Below, piece after piece: positions 21,942 to 35,448 of a stretch of 64,000 bases of DNA. The notes under the pieces are model-generated. The model was not told the origin of the DNA, made no database searches, and saw only the letters and a program-made list of their open reading frames with translations. The position numbers were made by a program, and so were the translations under genes. The stretch spans positions 3,052,501 through 3,116,500 of the forward strand of contig JACVTC010000003.1 of the NCBI GenBank assembly GCA_016946835.1, written 5' to 3'. This DNA is from Neocallimastix lanati (nom. inval.) (Eukaryota; Neocallimastigomycota; Neocallimastigomycetes; Neocallimastigales; Neocallimastigaceae). Within the stretch, counting starts at the first letter, position 1. Each line of letters begins with the position of its first letter.

Positions 21942-24900
21942 ATGGGTTCAAGGTCAAGAACAAGATCAGTTTCAGAATCTAGGTCAAGATCAAGATCTTC
22001 TTCAAGATCCTTATCAAGGTCAAGGTCAAGATCTAGTTCCGCAAGTTCAAGTTCCAGATCAGCATCAGATTCATCAGCTAAATCTTCAGTATCAGAAAGA
22101 AAGAGATCAAAAAATTTAAAAAGACGTCATGATTCAGTTAGCAGTTCAGAATCACGTTCAAGTTCAAATTCACCAAAACATAGAAAATATAATTCTAAAC
22201 ATCATTCAAAAAATAGACATCGCTCAAGATCAAAATCACTTGAAGAACCACATAAAAATGACATTCCAAGAATTATGGATATTGATCCAGAAAGAAAGCG
22301 TGAAAGAGAAATTCAACTTCGTATGCAAGCAGATGTTAAACCAGATAAAAATAAAGAAACAGCAACAACAATTGCTATTAAACAAGGTAGAACTGGAGGA
22401 ATGTATATTCCACCTGGTAGATTAAAATTAATGCAGGAACAAATTGAAGATAAGAGTAGTGAAGCATATCAACGAATGAGTTGGGAAGCTTTAAAAAAAA
22501 GTATTAATGGATTAATTAATAAGGTAAATACTTCTAATATAAAAAATATTATACCAGAACTTTTTAGTGAAAATTTAATTCGTGGAAGAGGATTACTTTG
22601 TCGTAGTGTTATGAAAGCTCAGGTAGCATCATCTACATTTACAAATGTATATGCTGCAATGATTGCAGTTATTAATACAAAATTTCCACAAATTGGTGAA
22701 CTTTTATTAACTCGTTTAATTGTTCAATTTAAAAGAGCATATCGTAGAAATAATAAACAAGCATGTCTATCGTCAACACATTTCATCGCTCATTTAGTTA
22801 ATCAAAGAGTTGCACATGAAATTATTGCATTACAAATTTTGACACTCTTATTAGAACGACCAACAAATGATTCAGTTGAAGTTGCTATTGGTTTTATAAG
22901 AGAATGTGGTGCATTACTTGCTGACGTAAGTGCAAAGGCAAACAACGCAATTTTTGAAAGATTTAGATCTATTCTTCATGAAGGACAAATTGATAAAAGA
23001 ACCCAATATATGGTTGAAGTTTTATTCCAAGTTAGAAGAGATAAATATAAGGATAATCCAACAATTGTTCCAGAGTTAGATTTAGTAGAAGAAGATGATC
23101 AAATTACACATTATTTATCATTAAATGATGAATTGGATACTAATGAAATGTTAAATGTATTCCAATTTGATAAAGAATTCCTTGAAAATGAAGAAAAATA
23201 TAATGATATTAAAAAAGAAATTCTTGGTGATTCAGATTCTGAATCTGATTCAGGTGAAGATTCTGATACCGAATCAGGTTCAGGTTCTAGTTCTGATGAT
23301 TCAGACTCAGACTCAGACTCAGACTCAGACTCAGATTCAGATGAATCTAAAGATGCTTTACAAAAAGCTCAAGAAAAATTGGAAATTCAAGATAGAACAA
23401 ATCAAGATACAATTAATTTGAGACGTGCTATATATTTAATTATTATGTCAAGTTTAAACTTTGAAGAAGCTGCTCATAAATTAATGAAATTAGATATTAA
23501 AGAAGGTCAAGAAAATGAATTAGTTGAAATGATTATTGAATGTTGTAGTCAAGAAAAAACATATATTAGTATGTATGGTTTATTAGGTGAAAGATTTTGT
23601 AAAATTAATAAAGTTTGGGCTGAAAAATTTATGGAATCTTTTGAAACTCATTATAAAACAATTCATCGTTTCGAAACCAATAATCTTAGAAATATTGCAA
23701 AATTTTTTGCACATTTATTAGCCTCAGATGCAATTTCATGGAATGTTTTCGCATTAATTCGTTTAACTGAAAGTAGTACTACTTCAAGTTCACGTATTTT
23801 TATCAAAATCTTATTCCAAGAAATAAGTGAATCATTAGGTTTGAAGAAATTAAACGAACGCCTCAAGGATGAAACTATGGTTATTGAAGTCAATACCCCA
23901 GCAGGTACAGTTACGAGAGGCGTATTTGACGGTCTCTTCCCTAAAGATAATCCAAAGGATACCCGTTTCGCAATTAATTATTTCACTAGTATTGGTTTAG
24001 GTGGTTTAACAGATGAATTACGTGAACATCTTAAAAATGCTCCAAAATTAATTATGCAACAAAAACGTGAATTAGAAGATTCAGATTCTTCAGATTCTTC
24101 AGATTCAGATTCTTCATCAAGTTCTTCATACGATTCTTATGATTCTTATGATTCTTACGATTCTTATGATTCTTCAGATTCTTCAAGTTCATCAGGTTCA
24201 TCAAGTTCATCAGGTTCATCATCTTCTTATGATTCATATGATTCTTATGATTCTAGTTCAGGTTATGATTCCTATGATTCAAGTTCTGGGTCAGATTCTG
24301 AATATGATAGCCGTTCTAAACGCAAAGATATGAAAAATGATAAAAAGAAAGAGGATTCAAAAAGAAAAGGAGATGAAAGAAATAAGGATTCAAAAGAAAA
24401 TGATCGACCATCTAATCGTGATAGAAGTAATTCAAGAAATCATGGACGTAACGGTCGTCATCATAGTTCATCAAGAAGTATATCAAGAGAAAGAAGAGAC
24501 AGAAATGAAAAAGATAGAAGAAGAAGAGGAGAAGAAGAAAAAGGAAGAAACGATATAAAAGATGATAAGAAGAAAATAAAGAATAAAGAAGAAAGCAGGG
24601 TTAAAGATGAAGATAGTCACAAAAGAATTCATGATAAGTCCGAAAGAAATATAGAAAAAGAAGAAAAATTAGATAAAGATAAAAATTCTATACCTAATAT
24701 ATCAGAATCGAAAAGAGAAAATAAAGAAAAAGAAGAAAAAGAAATAAATAAAAAATCATCATCGAGAAATTCAAGTAGACATAGAGAAAGTAAAGTATCA
24801 GATGATAGAAAAAATGATAGAAATTCGATTCGTAGCTCTAGTAGACACAGAGACAGAAGTAGCGATAGAGACAGAAATAAAGACAGAGATAGAAATAGAG

Positions 24901-25043
24901 ACAGAGATAGAGACAGAGATAGAAATAGAGAAAGAGAGAGGAAAAGGGATAGAAGTAGGAGTAGGAGTAGAAGTAGGAGTAGGAGTAGGAGTAGGAGTAG
25001 GTATAGAGATAGAAGCAGACACTCACATAGTTATAGACGTTAA
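21942..25043 (+). CDS. CWC22: Pre-mRNA splicing factor CWC22
   Basis: A single uninterrupted 1033-codon frame. Residues 1-100 are an RS-rich leader; [17 protein letters not shown] (about 151-167) is the conserved entry to the MIF4G domain (about 180-365, with [16 protein letters not shown] and [15 protein letters not shown]). An acidic DSDSDSD stretch follows. The MA3 domain starts near 490 ([20 protein letters not shown]) and reaches about 600, ending with [13 protein letters not shown] and LFPKDNP. The tail has DSYDSYDS repeats (about 728-790) and then a Lys/Arg/Asp/Ser region ending [14 protein letters not shown]22 is a spliceosome component that binds and delivers eIF4A3 for exon-junction complex assembly. 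The start ATG is the first after the poly(T) leader. Oddly for this window, this 3.1 kb gene has no introns. It is slightly longer than human CWC22 (908), mostly through repeats. Confidence 0.96.
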   Translation: MGSRSRTRSVSESRSRSRSSSRSLSRSRSRSSSASSSSRSASDSSAKSSVSERKRSKNLKRRHDSVSSSESRSSSNSPKHRKYNSKHHSKNRHRSRSKSLEEPHKNDIPRIMDIDPERKREREIQLRMQADVKPDKNKETATTIAIKQGRTGGMYIPPGRLKLMQEQIEDKSSEAYQRMSWEALKKSINGLINKVNTSNIKNIIPELFSENLIRGRGLLCRSVMKAQVASSTFTNVYAAMIAVINTKFPQIGELLLTRLIVQFKRAYRRNNKQACLSSTHFIAHLVNQRVAHEIIALQILTLLLERPTNDSVEVAIGFIRECGALLADVSAKANNAIFERFRSILHEGQIDKRTQYMVEVLFQVRRDKYKDNPTIVPELDLVEEDDQITHYLSLNDELDTNEMLNVFQFDKEFLENEEKYNDIKKEILGDSDSESDSGEDSDTESGSGSSSDDSDSDSDSDSDSDSDESKDALQKAQEKLEIQDRTNQDTINLRRAIYLIIMSSLNFEEAAHKLMKLDIKEGQENELVEMIIECCSQEKTYISMYGLLGERFCKINKVWAEKFMESFETHYKTIHRFETNNLRNIAKFFAHLLASDAISWNVFALIRLTESSTTSSSRIFIKILFQEISESLGLKKLNERLKDETMVIEVNTPAGTVTRGVFDGLFPKDNPKDTRFAINYFTSIGLGGLTDELREHLKNAPKLIMQQKRELEDSDSSDSSDSDSSSSSSYDSYDSYDSYDSYDSSDSSSSSGSSSSSGSSSSYDSYDSYDSSSGYDSYDSSSGSDSEYDSRSKRKDMKNDKKKEDSKRKGDERNKDSKENDRPSNRDRSNSRNHGRNGRHHSSSRSISRERRDRNEKDRRRRGEEEKGRNDIKDDKKKIKNKEESRVKDEDSHKRIHDKSERNIEKEEKLDKDKNSIPNISESKRENKEKEEKEINKKSSSRNSSRHRESKVSDDRKNDRNSIRSSSRHRDRSSDRDRNKDRDRNRDRDRDRDRNRERERKRDRSRSRSRSRSRSRSRSRYRDRSRHSHSYRR

Positions 25044-25613
25044 AAGACGTATAAATTTAATAATTCATTTTTATTATTTAAAAAAATAAAAATAAAAATT
25101 TTTGTAATCTATTTTTTAATATTTTATTAATTTTTTTTTATTTAATTTTTTTTTTTAAAAGAAAAATAATAATAATAATAGTAATAATAATAATAAAAAT
25201 TAAAATAAATAAATATTTATAAAGTTATTTATTTATTTATTTATTATCATTTATCATTTTTTAATTTATTATTTATATTTATTCCCATTTATTTAATTTA
25301 ACAGTATAAAAAAAGTAATTTTCAAAAATTATATATTTCCATATCAATTTTAATATTTAAAAAAAAAAAATAAGTTTTACAAATATATCTTTTCAATTTT
25401 CAATGTTATAAAAAAAAAAACTTTTATTTTTATTTATTTTGAAATAAAATAATTTTTTATAAAATTTTTATAAAAATAAAAATAAAAATAAAAATAAAAA
25501 TAAAAATAAAAATAAAAATAAAAATAAAAAAAATATTTAAAAAAAAAAAAAAAAATTAAAGTATCTTTTTCATTATTATATTATGTTATTTATGTATATA
25601 TGCATATTGGTAT

Positions 25614-25647
<34 letters not shown>

Positions 25648-26507
25648 TTAAGTGTAATTATAACATTTATAATCGAAAACTATATATAAAAAAAAAATAA
25701 AATAAAACATATATATAGTATATTATAATATCAATAATAATAACTAATATTTATTAATCAACAATTTATAATTCTAATTTCATTAAAAGTAAATAAATAA
25801 ATATAAAAGCATCGATTATAAAATAATATTTAAAATATTATACATTTAATTTAAAATTATTAATGTTTTTATTTATTGTTTATTATAACCCATTTACTGT
25901 TTTAATTGTATACTTAAATTGAAAGAAAAAAAATAATAATATCAAAATAAAAATGTATTTAATATATTAATAGTTTTGTAAAATAAAAAAAGTAAAGGGA
26001 ATAAAAGTAATATAAAACAATATTAATATTTAAATAATTCCTGGAAAAAATCATAATTAAAAATAATAATAATAACAATAATAATAATAATAATAATAAA
26101 ATAAAATAAAAATATTTAATTAAAAAATATTAATTTTAATTATAGAAAATGATAAAATTTTTAAATTACAATTAAAATTATTAATAAATATTTAAAAATC
26201 ATCATTATTATATATATATATATATAATTTACAATTTATATTACATCAAAATATTATATAAAATAAAATAAACTTCTTTTTTTTACTATATTTTTATATA
26301 TATTAAAAATATTTTAATATTTTGAAAATAATATATATATATTTATTATTACTCTAAAATAAAATAAAATTAAAATTAAAATTAAATAAAAAAAAAAAAA
26401 TAATAATTATAATTATAATTTAAATAAAATAAAAATAAAAATATATATATATATATTATTATTATTATTATTATGAAAATTATTTAGTAAAAATATGTAA
26501 ATTTAAC
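25044..26507. other. Convergent intergenic spacer
   Basis: About 1.5 kb between the 3' ends of CWC22 and the Groucho/TLE gene. It contains a (TAAAAA)n array (about 25470-25530), (AT)n near 25615-25647 and AAT runs. No gene or RNA recognised. Confidence 0.65.
25470..25530. repeat. (AAAAAT)n hexanucleotide array
   Basis: About ten copies of ATAAAA in the CWC22 3' flank, followed by a poly(A) run. Confidence 0.85.
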
Positions 26508-26718
26508 TTAATAATCAATTTCATATACATATGCATTGCGATTTCCAGATCCAGTTATTAAATATTTACCACAATTAGATATATCGCAACATAAAATAGA
26601 TGATTGCTCACTTTGCTATTTTAGTTTATTTTAAAAAATTTTAAAATAATAATAATATTATTATTATGATTATGATTATGATTATTTTTTTTTAGTAAAA
26701 AATACATAATTTAAATTT

Positions 26719-26752
<34 letters not shown>

Positions 26753-26797
26753 AAATAAAATAAAATAAAATAAAATAAAATAAAATAAAAAAAAAAA

Positions 26798-26829
<32 letters not shown>

Positions 26830-29800
26830 AATAAAAAATAAAATAAAATAAAATAAAAAATACTAACTTGTCTAATACAAGGTCCATTCCATATAACTAT
26901 TTGCTTATCTTTGTCACTAAATGGTCCTTTCCATATAATCCATTGATGATCTTTACCTGTTGTAACAAACCATTCTCCTGATGGAGCATACTTTAAACTT
27001 AAAACACATTTACTATGACCACGAAGTTCATTACTATTTGTCCATTCTAATAATTTACGAACATCAACAATACTATTTTCAAGACTATTTATATTATTAA
27101 ATATTTATATATTTATTTTAATAAAAAATTTTTTTATATTCTTAATTAATATTATTAACTTTAAAAATTTGAAGTATATAAATGAATATTAATATTAATG
27201 TGTTATATAAATTTAATTATTCAAAAAAAAAAAAAAATAAAAAAAAAAAAAATAAAAGATAAAAATAAAAATAAAAATTACCCAACAGATATACATGGTA
27301 CAGTTGGTGATACACCTAATGAGAAAATTTGTGCATTAAATGGAATTTTTGCCATCTCACTTTCTGATCCTATATCCCAAATACGTACTGTTCGATCTAA
27401 ACTACCTGTTACTAACTTACCATCAGGTGTTAAGGCACAACATGTTACACTTTCTGTATGACCTCTTAAAGTTCTTTATTTCATTATTTATATTTAATAA
27501 TATAAAAAATAAATAAATAAATAAATAAAATAAAATTAATAAATAAATAAATACTTTTATAATATATTTATATTTTATATATATTTTTTTATATTTATAT
27601 ATTAAATTATTTATAACATTATATCAAAAGGATAATATATATATATATTTAAATATATGATATACTTTATAAGTTTTGCGTTATGCATATCCCAAACATG
27701 TATTAAGCCATCGATAGTACAACTATACAAATATCTTGAGTCCATACTTGTTGATAAAGCATAAATAAATGATGGTGACAAGAGACGATTAGTAATTTCA
27801 GGCTGAGGTTTTGAGATATCACAAATTACTATTTCTCTAGATTCACCAGCAACGATTAAACTACGAGAATCTGGTGTAACTTTACATGCTCTAACATATC
27901 CATTTATGCAATCTAATCTTGCAATTGGTTCAATTATATTATTTTTCTTAAACTTAAGAGAGTCCCATACTTTCACACATCCCTTTAAATGTTTAATATA
28001 AAGTTTATTTTAATTAAGTGTTATTTTTTTTTTTAAAAATTGAATTAAAATTAATATATATGTTACCATTCCACCAGTGTAAATGTATCTATATGGATTA
28101 CTAGTAACTACTGAACAAACAATCTCACCTTTTATAAAATTAAAATAACCAATAAAATAAATATAATATAATATAATATAATATAATATAATATAATATA
28201 ATATAATAAAATGAAAATTTATTATTATCTTAAATTTCAACACTAATTTTAATATTTTTTTTTTTTTAATACAGATAATATATAATTTTTATACCATGAG
28301 GTAATGTAGCAACTAAACGAACATTATTTGGAATTTGAGAACCTGGCATTCTATTATTCATCATTTGATTTTGAGGTTGTTGATAATTCATTTGATTTTG
28401 ATTCATACCTTGATTCATACCTTGATTCATATTTGGATTCATGTTTGGATTCATATTTGGATTCATATTTGGATTCATATTTGGATTCATATTTGGATTC
28501 ATATTTGGATTCATATTTGGATTCATATTTGGATTCATATTTGGATTCATATTTGGATTCATACCTTGGTTCATATTTGGATTCATATTTGGATTCATAT
28601 TTGGATTCATACCTTGATTCATATTTTGGTTCATATTTGGATTCATACCTTGGTTCATATTTGGATTCATATTTTGGTTCATATTTGGATTCATACCTTG
28701 GTTCATATTTGGATTCATATTTGGATTCATACCTTGGTTCATATTTGGCGTCATATTTGGTGTCATATTAGGATTCATTCCTTGATTCATATTTGGTGTC
28801 ATATTAGGATTCATACCTTGATTCATATTTGGGGTCATATTAGGATTCATACCTTGATTCATATTTGGCGTCATATTTGGATTCATATTAGGATTCATAC
28901 CTTGATTCATATTTGGCGTCATATTTGGATTCATATTTGGATTCAAACTTTGATTCATATTTGGCGTCATATTTGGATTCATATTTACATTTATATTTGA
29001 ATTTTGATTTTTGTTTTGATTTTGATTTTGATTTTGATTTTGATTCTGGTTCTGATTTTGATTTTGATTTTGGTATAAATATTGATTGTTGTTATTATTC
29101 ATATTGCCATTCATATTATTCATATTATTGATGTTATTCATATTATTATTCATTTTATTCATATTACCATTCAAATTATTCATTTTATTATTTATATTAT
29201 TCATATTATTCATTTCATTCATACTATTATTCATATTATTGTTATTAAACATCATATTATTATTACTAATTTGTGGGGACATTTGATTTGGCATCATATT
29301 ATTCATATTATTGTTGGTATTATTGTTATTATTGTTGTTAAAGTTATTATTAAAGTGTGGATTGTTATTGTTATTGTTATTCATTGGCATTGGTTGGAAT
29401 TGATTTGAACCTTGCATCATAGGTTGATTTTGTTGTGGCATTATTGGTTGCATATTATTACGTGGACTTTGGGCCACAGAAGAATGTCCTTGAGTATTCT
29501 ATTATTATTAATATTGCAATAATAAAAAATTAGAAATGTTATAATAAAAAGTTAATATATTAGCTTTAATTTTAAATTTATATATATTTCTATAATAACT
29601 TACATCTTCAAACTTTATACGCTTAACACCTTTATTATTATAATAATAATAATAATAATAATAATTAAAAATTTGAAATTAAATAGCTTAAATTATACCA
29701 ATTTATAAAATAATATTTATTACCTTCTTTTGATTCATCAGGTTTTGATTTAGGTCTACCACGTGTTTTTCCATGGTGTTTCTCGTAATGGAATGAATTC

Positions 29801-30037
29801 ATTGAATTAACTGAGCTTGATGATGACTTCGAAATATAAATATATTAATTAATAATTATTATAAAATAAAAAATATATAAAACTTTTTTTTTTTTCTTTC
29901 TTTCTTAATTTTTCAAATTTTTTTATCCCTTTTTATTATTATTATATTATTATTATCATTTATTTATTTATCTATTTATTAATTTATTTATTTATTTATT
30001 TTTATTTATCGATTTATTTATTTATTTATTTATCTAT

Positions 30038-30108
<71 letters not shown>

Positions 30109-31735
30109 TGTATCTCTTATTGGTTGATTTTGATTTGATTTTGCTGGCATAATTGGTGTCATTTTTGATTGTTGAGGCATTGGAGGTGCTTGCTAAAATT
30201 TTTGTTATATATATTTAATAAATTAAATAAAATAAAAATATATATTCCATAAAAAAACATAAATAAATATTTAATAAATTATAAATATTATGTTTACTTA
30301 CTTTTTTTTCAATATTTTCAATTTGATCTAAATGCTGTTGAATTAACGAATGATCAGATTGATGAGCCTTTTGCATTAATTTATTTATTAAATTTTGATA
30401 ATGATTAATAATATCAGTTTGTTTCTGTACTTCAAATTTAAGTTTATAACATGATTCAGAATATTTAATATTTTGTTTGTGAAGTTCAGCCTTATCTGAA
30501 ATAAGTTTATTCATTTGATCTTTCAAATCAATATAATCATTATATACTGATTTCAATTGATTAAATTCATCTTTTATTGCTTCAATATTTTGTAATGTTG
30601 TGAATTCTCTATGCTTCAAATTTGGAAATTTGATATGTGGAGCATTTGGTGTTGATATACTTAAATTATTAATTTGCGGACTTGGAAAAGACTGCGATTT
30701 TGCAGACATAGTTTGTTGACTTCCAAATATAGAATTTTGTTGACTCTGAGGAGTTACTGGGGTCATATTATTATTAGGTAATGGTTGTATCGTTGGTTGT
30801 GGTTGAATTGGTGTAGGTTGTGAATGATGATGAGAATGGGATTGATTATGCTGTTGATTTGGTGGCGGCATTCGTCGATTCATATTTTGATTATTTTGAT
30901 TTGAAACGGATGAATTATTTTGAGATTGTTGAGGTTGTATTAGTTTTTGTTGACTCTGAGAGGATTGAGAATGTACTGGTGTAAAAGGCATTGATGGTGT
31001 TGATTTCATATTTTGCATATTATTATTATTATTATTATTGTTATTACTGTTGTTATTACTACTATTATCATTATTATCATTATTATCATTATTATTTTGA
31101 CTATTATTACTATTTATTGATTTATTCAAAGAATCATTATTGTTGTTGCTATTATTTATCTCATCATTCATATTATTGCTCATATTACTATTGCTATTAA
31201 CATTTTTATTATTACTATTTGAAGAAGCAGCTGTATGATTCAATGAATTCATATTTCTTCCATTTCCATTACCACTATTAGTAATATTATTTTGATTATT
31301 GTTACTATTATTTTCTGTATTATTATTTGTTTTATTACTATTCAATTTACCATTATTATTGATTGTTGTTTTATTATTAATATTACTTGAATTGGAATTA
31401 CCTTTATGATTGACATTACTATCATTATTTCCTTTATTACCATTATTATCATTATTTTTATCATCATGTGAAATTTTATTCGAATTTGGTCTCAAATTTA
31501 AATTATTATTTTTTGAGGAATTATTATTATCTGAATTAACATTTCCATTTCCACTATTACTATTTTTAGTTGCATTTCCAATATTTGATGAAAATGATTT
31601 CCTATTCATATTATTTTCTTTTTCCATTGAAGAAGTTGTTAAGGTGGTATTTTTAGAACCATTTGAAGGATTTGGATGTGTTGAAGTGGATATAGAAGGC
31701 GTCAAAACTAATGAACTGGATGTCGATGAAGACAT
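26508..31735 (-). CDS. Groucho/TLE-family transcriptional corepressor
   Basis: Ten exons, complement(26508..26615, 26868..27084, 27282..27473, 27666..27982, 28067..28128, 28295..29498, 29604..29629, 29724..29826, 30106..30192, 30302..31735), 1249 residues, all junctions in frame. After a 370-residue Asn/Ser/Gln-rich leader comes a TLE Q-domain coiled coil (about 370-478) with IKDEFNQLKSVYNDYIDLKD, LISDKAELHKQNIKYSESCY and KLKFEVQKQTDIINHYQNLI. The linker holds KTRGRPKSKPDE (AT-hook-like), KRIKFED and a long MNPN array. WD40 propeller from about 950: GEIVCSVVTSNPYRYIYTGG, GCVKVWD, RTVRIWDIGSESEMA, NAQIFSLGVSP, CVLSLKYAPSGEWFVTTGKD and the terminal ITGSGNRNAYVYEIDY. Both ends match Groucho/TLE, not fungal Tup1. 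The family tetramerises through Q and binds repressor peptides through WD40 in the nucleus. Confidence 0.93.
28160..28209. repeat. (ATAAT)n pentanucleotide array in a Groucho/TLE intron
   Basis: About ten copies of a 5-base ATAAT unit between exons 5 and 6. Confidence 0.9.
28400..28990 (-). repeat. 12-bp tandem array coding MNPN/MTPN/MNQG units
   Basis: About 50 units of 12 bases (CCAAATATGAAT on the coding strand) lie in the big linker exon of the Groucho/TLE gene, giving tetrapeptides Met-Asn-Pro-Asn with Thr-Pro-Asn and Asn-Gln-Gly variants. The right part (28740-28980) shows higher-order units ending in Asn-Gln-Gly-Met. Confidence 0.95.
29951..30105. repeat. TTTA/ATT arrays in a Groucho/TLE intron
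   Basis: A long TTTA tract with occasional TCTA variants, followed by ATT units, fills most of the intron between exons 2 and 3. Confidence 0.85.
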
Positions 31736-32925
31736 ATTAATTTGTAAAAATATTTCAATTGTAAAATTCCAAATTACTATTTTGTTTAGTTTAATCCTGT
31801 AAAAAATTGATTACTTTTAAAAAATCTATAACTAATAAATTATATAAATTTTTAAGTAAATATATTGAAAAAAAAAATAAATAAATAAATAAATATTATA
31901 TAAAAATCAATTTAATATTATATAAGTATTCTTTCATTTATCAACTTTATTTTAAAATTAAAAATTGATCAATATAAATAAAAATAAAATAATTATTATA
32001 TTTCTATTTTAACATTCAAATCTCTTCAATAAATTTAATCTTCTTATACAAAATAAAATGATTTAAATAAATAAATAAATATTATTATGATTACACTTCT
32101 AAAATTTTTATTTAAATAATTATTAAATTTTATTGATTTTTTGTATTGATTTATTATATTGATTCTGTTCTATATACTTCTAAGAATATTGAATATAAAA
32201 TATATTTTTGAATGTTTGGATAAATAAATTTATACATCACATCATCTAAACTATATATATTATTAAATTATGAATTATTAACAATATATATTATAAAATT
32301 TAAATGATGTTTATAATATTTTTTATTTTATCATACTCAATAAACAATATCTTTAACAGATATATATATATATATATGTTATGATTGTTTATATTTGAAA
32401 ATAAATCAATTTTTAATTTTTTTATCATTTGAACAAACTTCAATTGGACTTCTCCATAAGTGAAAAGTTTTTATTATACTTTTTATTTTTAATAAACTCC
32501 AATTTTTATAATAATAAATGTATATATTACTATATAATAATATCAAAATTTTATCATTTTATTTTAGAAAGTTATAAATATATTGTTTAATTTTCATTTT
32601 TTATATATTTGTTAAAATTCTCATTTTTCAATATTTATTTTACGTTAATATATACTTTTATAAATTTTTGCTTTATTAATATTCACTGCATTACTGTATA
32701 TATACCTTGATACACTTTTAATTCTTAAAAGAATAAATAATTTAAATATAATAAAAATATAAAAAATAATATAATAAAATAATACAATAAAAAAAATAAA
32801 AAATAAAAAAATAATATTACTTTTAAAAATAATACTTTAAAATAAAATAATATGAATAATTAAAAAAATAATAATAATAATAAATATAAAAAAAAAATAT
32901 ATATATATATATATAAAATTGTAAT

Positions 32926-32965
<40 letters not shown>

Positions 32966-33437
32966 GATTAATAAAAAAAATTATTATAAATTTTAATATA
33001 AAAAATCATAATAAAAAAAAAAAAAAGATTAATTGATATTAAAATATTAAAATTTTATAACATATAAATTAAGATTAATATTAAAACTTTATTAATTAAT
33101 AAAAATAGAAATATATTATATATAGATTTATTAAACTTTATAACATTTAAGTATAAAAATATGTATTAATCCATATTTCCTAATAAATTAAACTGTTGAA
33201 TGTATTAAAGAATTATTTTATATATTATGTAAACATAATTTATTATTTTTTTTTTGGAAAATTTCATATTTAGTTGTGTAGTAGTAGAAATATTAATATT
33301 TTATTATATGAAAAAAACATGGTTTTTCATATATTAATAAAATTATTATATATTAAATATATTAATTTTTAATTTGTTTTTTGTTTTTTTTTGTTTTTTT
33401 TTTTTGTTTTTTTGTAAAGAATAAGGTTTAATAATAT

Positions 33438-33472
<35 letters not shown>

Positions 33473-33736
33473 TTAACTTTTGGAAAAATGCGTTTTTAAT
33501 TATTAATGTAAATTATTAATTTATAAAATGTTAATTTATTCAAATACATTTACATATTAAGATATAACCCTTACTAAAGAATAATAATAAAAAAAAAAAA
33601 AAAAAAAAAATTTAAACCAAAATATATAACTCACTTGTAGAGTTACAAATATTATTTATAATATATAATCTATTTTAATAATATTTATACATATGCTAAC
33701 AATTTAATAGTAACTTTTAATAATTTAATTATACCA

Positions 33737-33786
<50 letters not shown>

Positions 33787-34688
33787 TATTAAATATTAAC
33801 AAAATTTAAATGCAAATGTAGTCTTAGTCAAATAAGAATAGTATAATAGTATTAAATAATCAATTCTGGATATTATAGATTATGATTAATAAAAATATAT
33901 ATAATATTAATTATTAACAAAGTAGATAATCATAACCATGAATACTTAAAAAAATTACTTAGAAGAAAATATAAAAAATATTTTCAGAGAAATTAATGAA
34001 ATTAATTGATTTTATTAAAGAATTAGAAATAAGATAGAGTTATTTCTAGTTTGTTCTATATTGAGGAAATTATATATAAAAAAATGTTGAAAGAATTTGT
34101 AATAATATATTTTAAATAATGCACATAATATGACTATTTAATCACTATACAAAGTATTCTCATTTTATTTTATTTTATTTTATTTAATAAATTGAACTAT
34201 ATTCAGTAACTATATAAAAACTTTTTATAAACTTTATAAAAAAAATTTAAATCCGATGTTCTTATTTTTGTTTATACGTAATTCATTATAATAAAATATT
34301 TTAAAAAGTATCCATTTTTATATATATATATATATTATTTATCATCTCTTAACTAGTATAAATTTTACAAATTTTTTTTTATATTTAATATAATTTAATG
34401 ATAATTAACTATATTTATTATTACTATCGATATTACCTTTTCTATTTATTTAAAACTGCTATTATAAATTTTATAATTTATTATTTAATGATGATATTTA
34501 TAAAATTAATAATACGTATTTTTTATTTATCTATCTATTTATCCCTTTGTTATTTATATATTATTTATTAAAGTTTTTATTATTAATATTTTTATTTTTT
34601 AATGTTGTTTTATTTCTAACAAAAATAAAAACATTGTTCTAAAAAATTTCAATGTTTCACTCTTTATAATTAACTGTAAATTTTATTA

Positions 34689-34733
<45 letters not shown>

Positions 34734-35203
34734 ATATTATTTATTATTTATTATTCATTATTTTCTATTATTAATATTTTATAATACATATACTTCAAAC
34801 TAATATATGTATTATATATAATTTTATTATTTCAAAAATTATATAATATATAGTTTTATTAACATTTGAAAATTAATTTATAAACAGAGAAACAAAAATA
34901 TAATTAAAATTTTTGTTGTAGTCATTAAATAGTTATGATAATTATATGTTATTCATAAAATAGAAGTAAAATAAAATAAAATAAAATAAAATAAAATAAA
35001 ATGAAAATAAAAAAGATAAATATATATATATAAAAGGAACTATTACAATCAAGAATTTATACATTATTATCAACAGTATAATATAATAAATTTTAAAAAT
35101 TTTATTCAAATATAAATATATTTAAAAATGAAATTATAAATTTTCAGTAATAAAGTACAAAAATGTTTGTAAATGAAAATTAAATATAACAATAAATTAT
35201 CAG

Positions 35204-35237
<34 letters not shown>

Positions 35238-35312
35238 ACTAATATATTATGATTAATAATGTAAATAAAATACAAGTGCAAATGCTTTTATTAATAAATT
35301 ACTATTATCATT

Positions 35313-35349
<37 letters not shown>

Positions 35350-35448
35350 ATTTTAAATATTTATTGTTAAATTATAATAAGGGTATATTTTTAATAAAGT
35401 TGAAATAATTATAAAACATTATAAAAGTTTTTTATTGAAATATTTTTG
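31736..35448. other. Longest intergenic gap (3.7 kb), no gene seen
   Basis: Very A+T-rich sequence between the start of the Groucho/TLE gene and the end of the membrane-protein gene. It has AAT blocks (about 32931-32958), A-runs at 33442-33468, 33589-33610, 33743-33784 and 35201-35234, and a T-run at 34692-34729. No frame over 60 codons, tRNA or hairpin recognised. It may include promoter elements for Groucho/TLE, but none can be picked out by eye. Confidence 0.55.

Noticed and set aside
28328-29408. Plus-strand frames made of SYLD or WIHI repeats
   Set aside because: Antisense shadows of the 12-bp MNPN array in the Groucho/TLE exon; no domain, start context or splice support.
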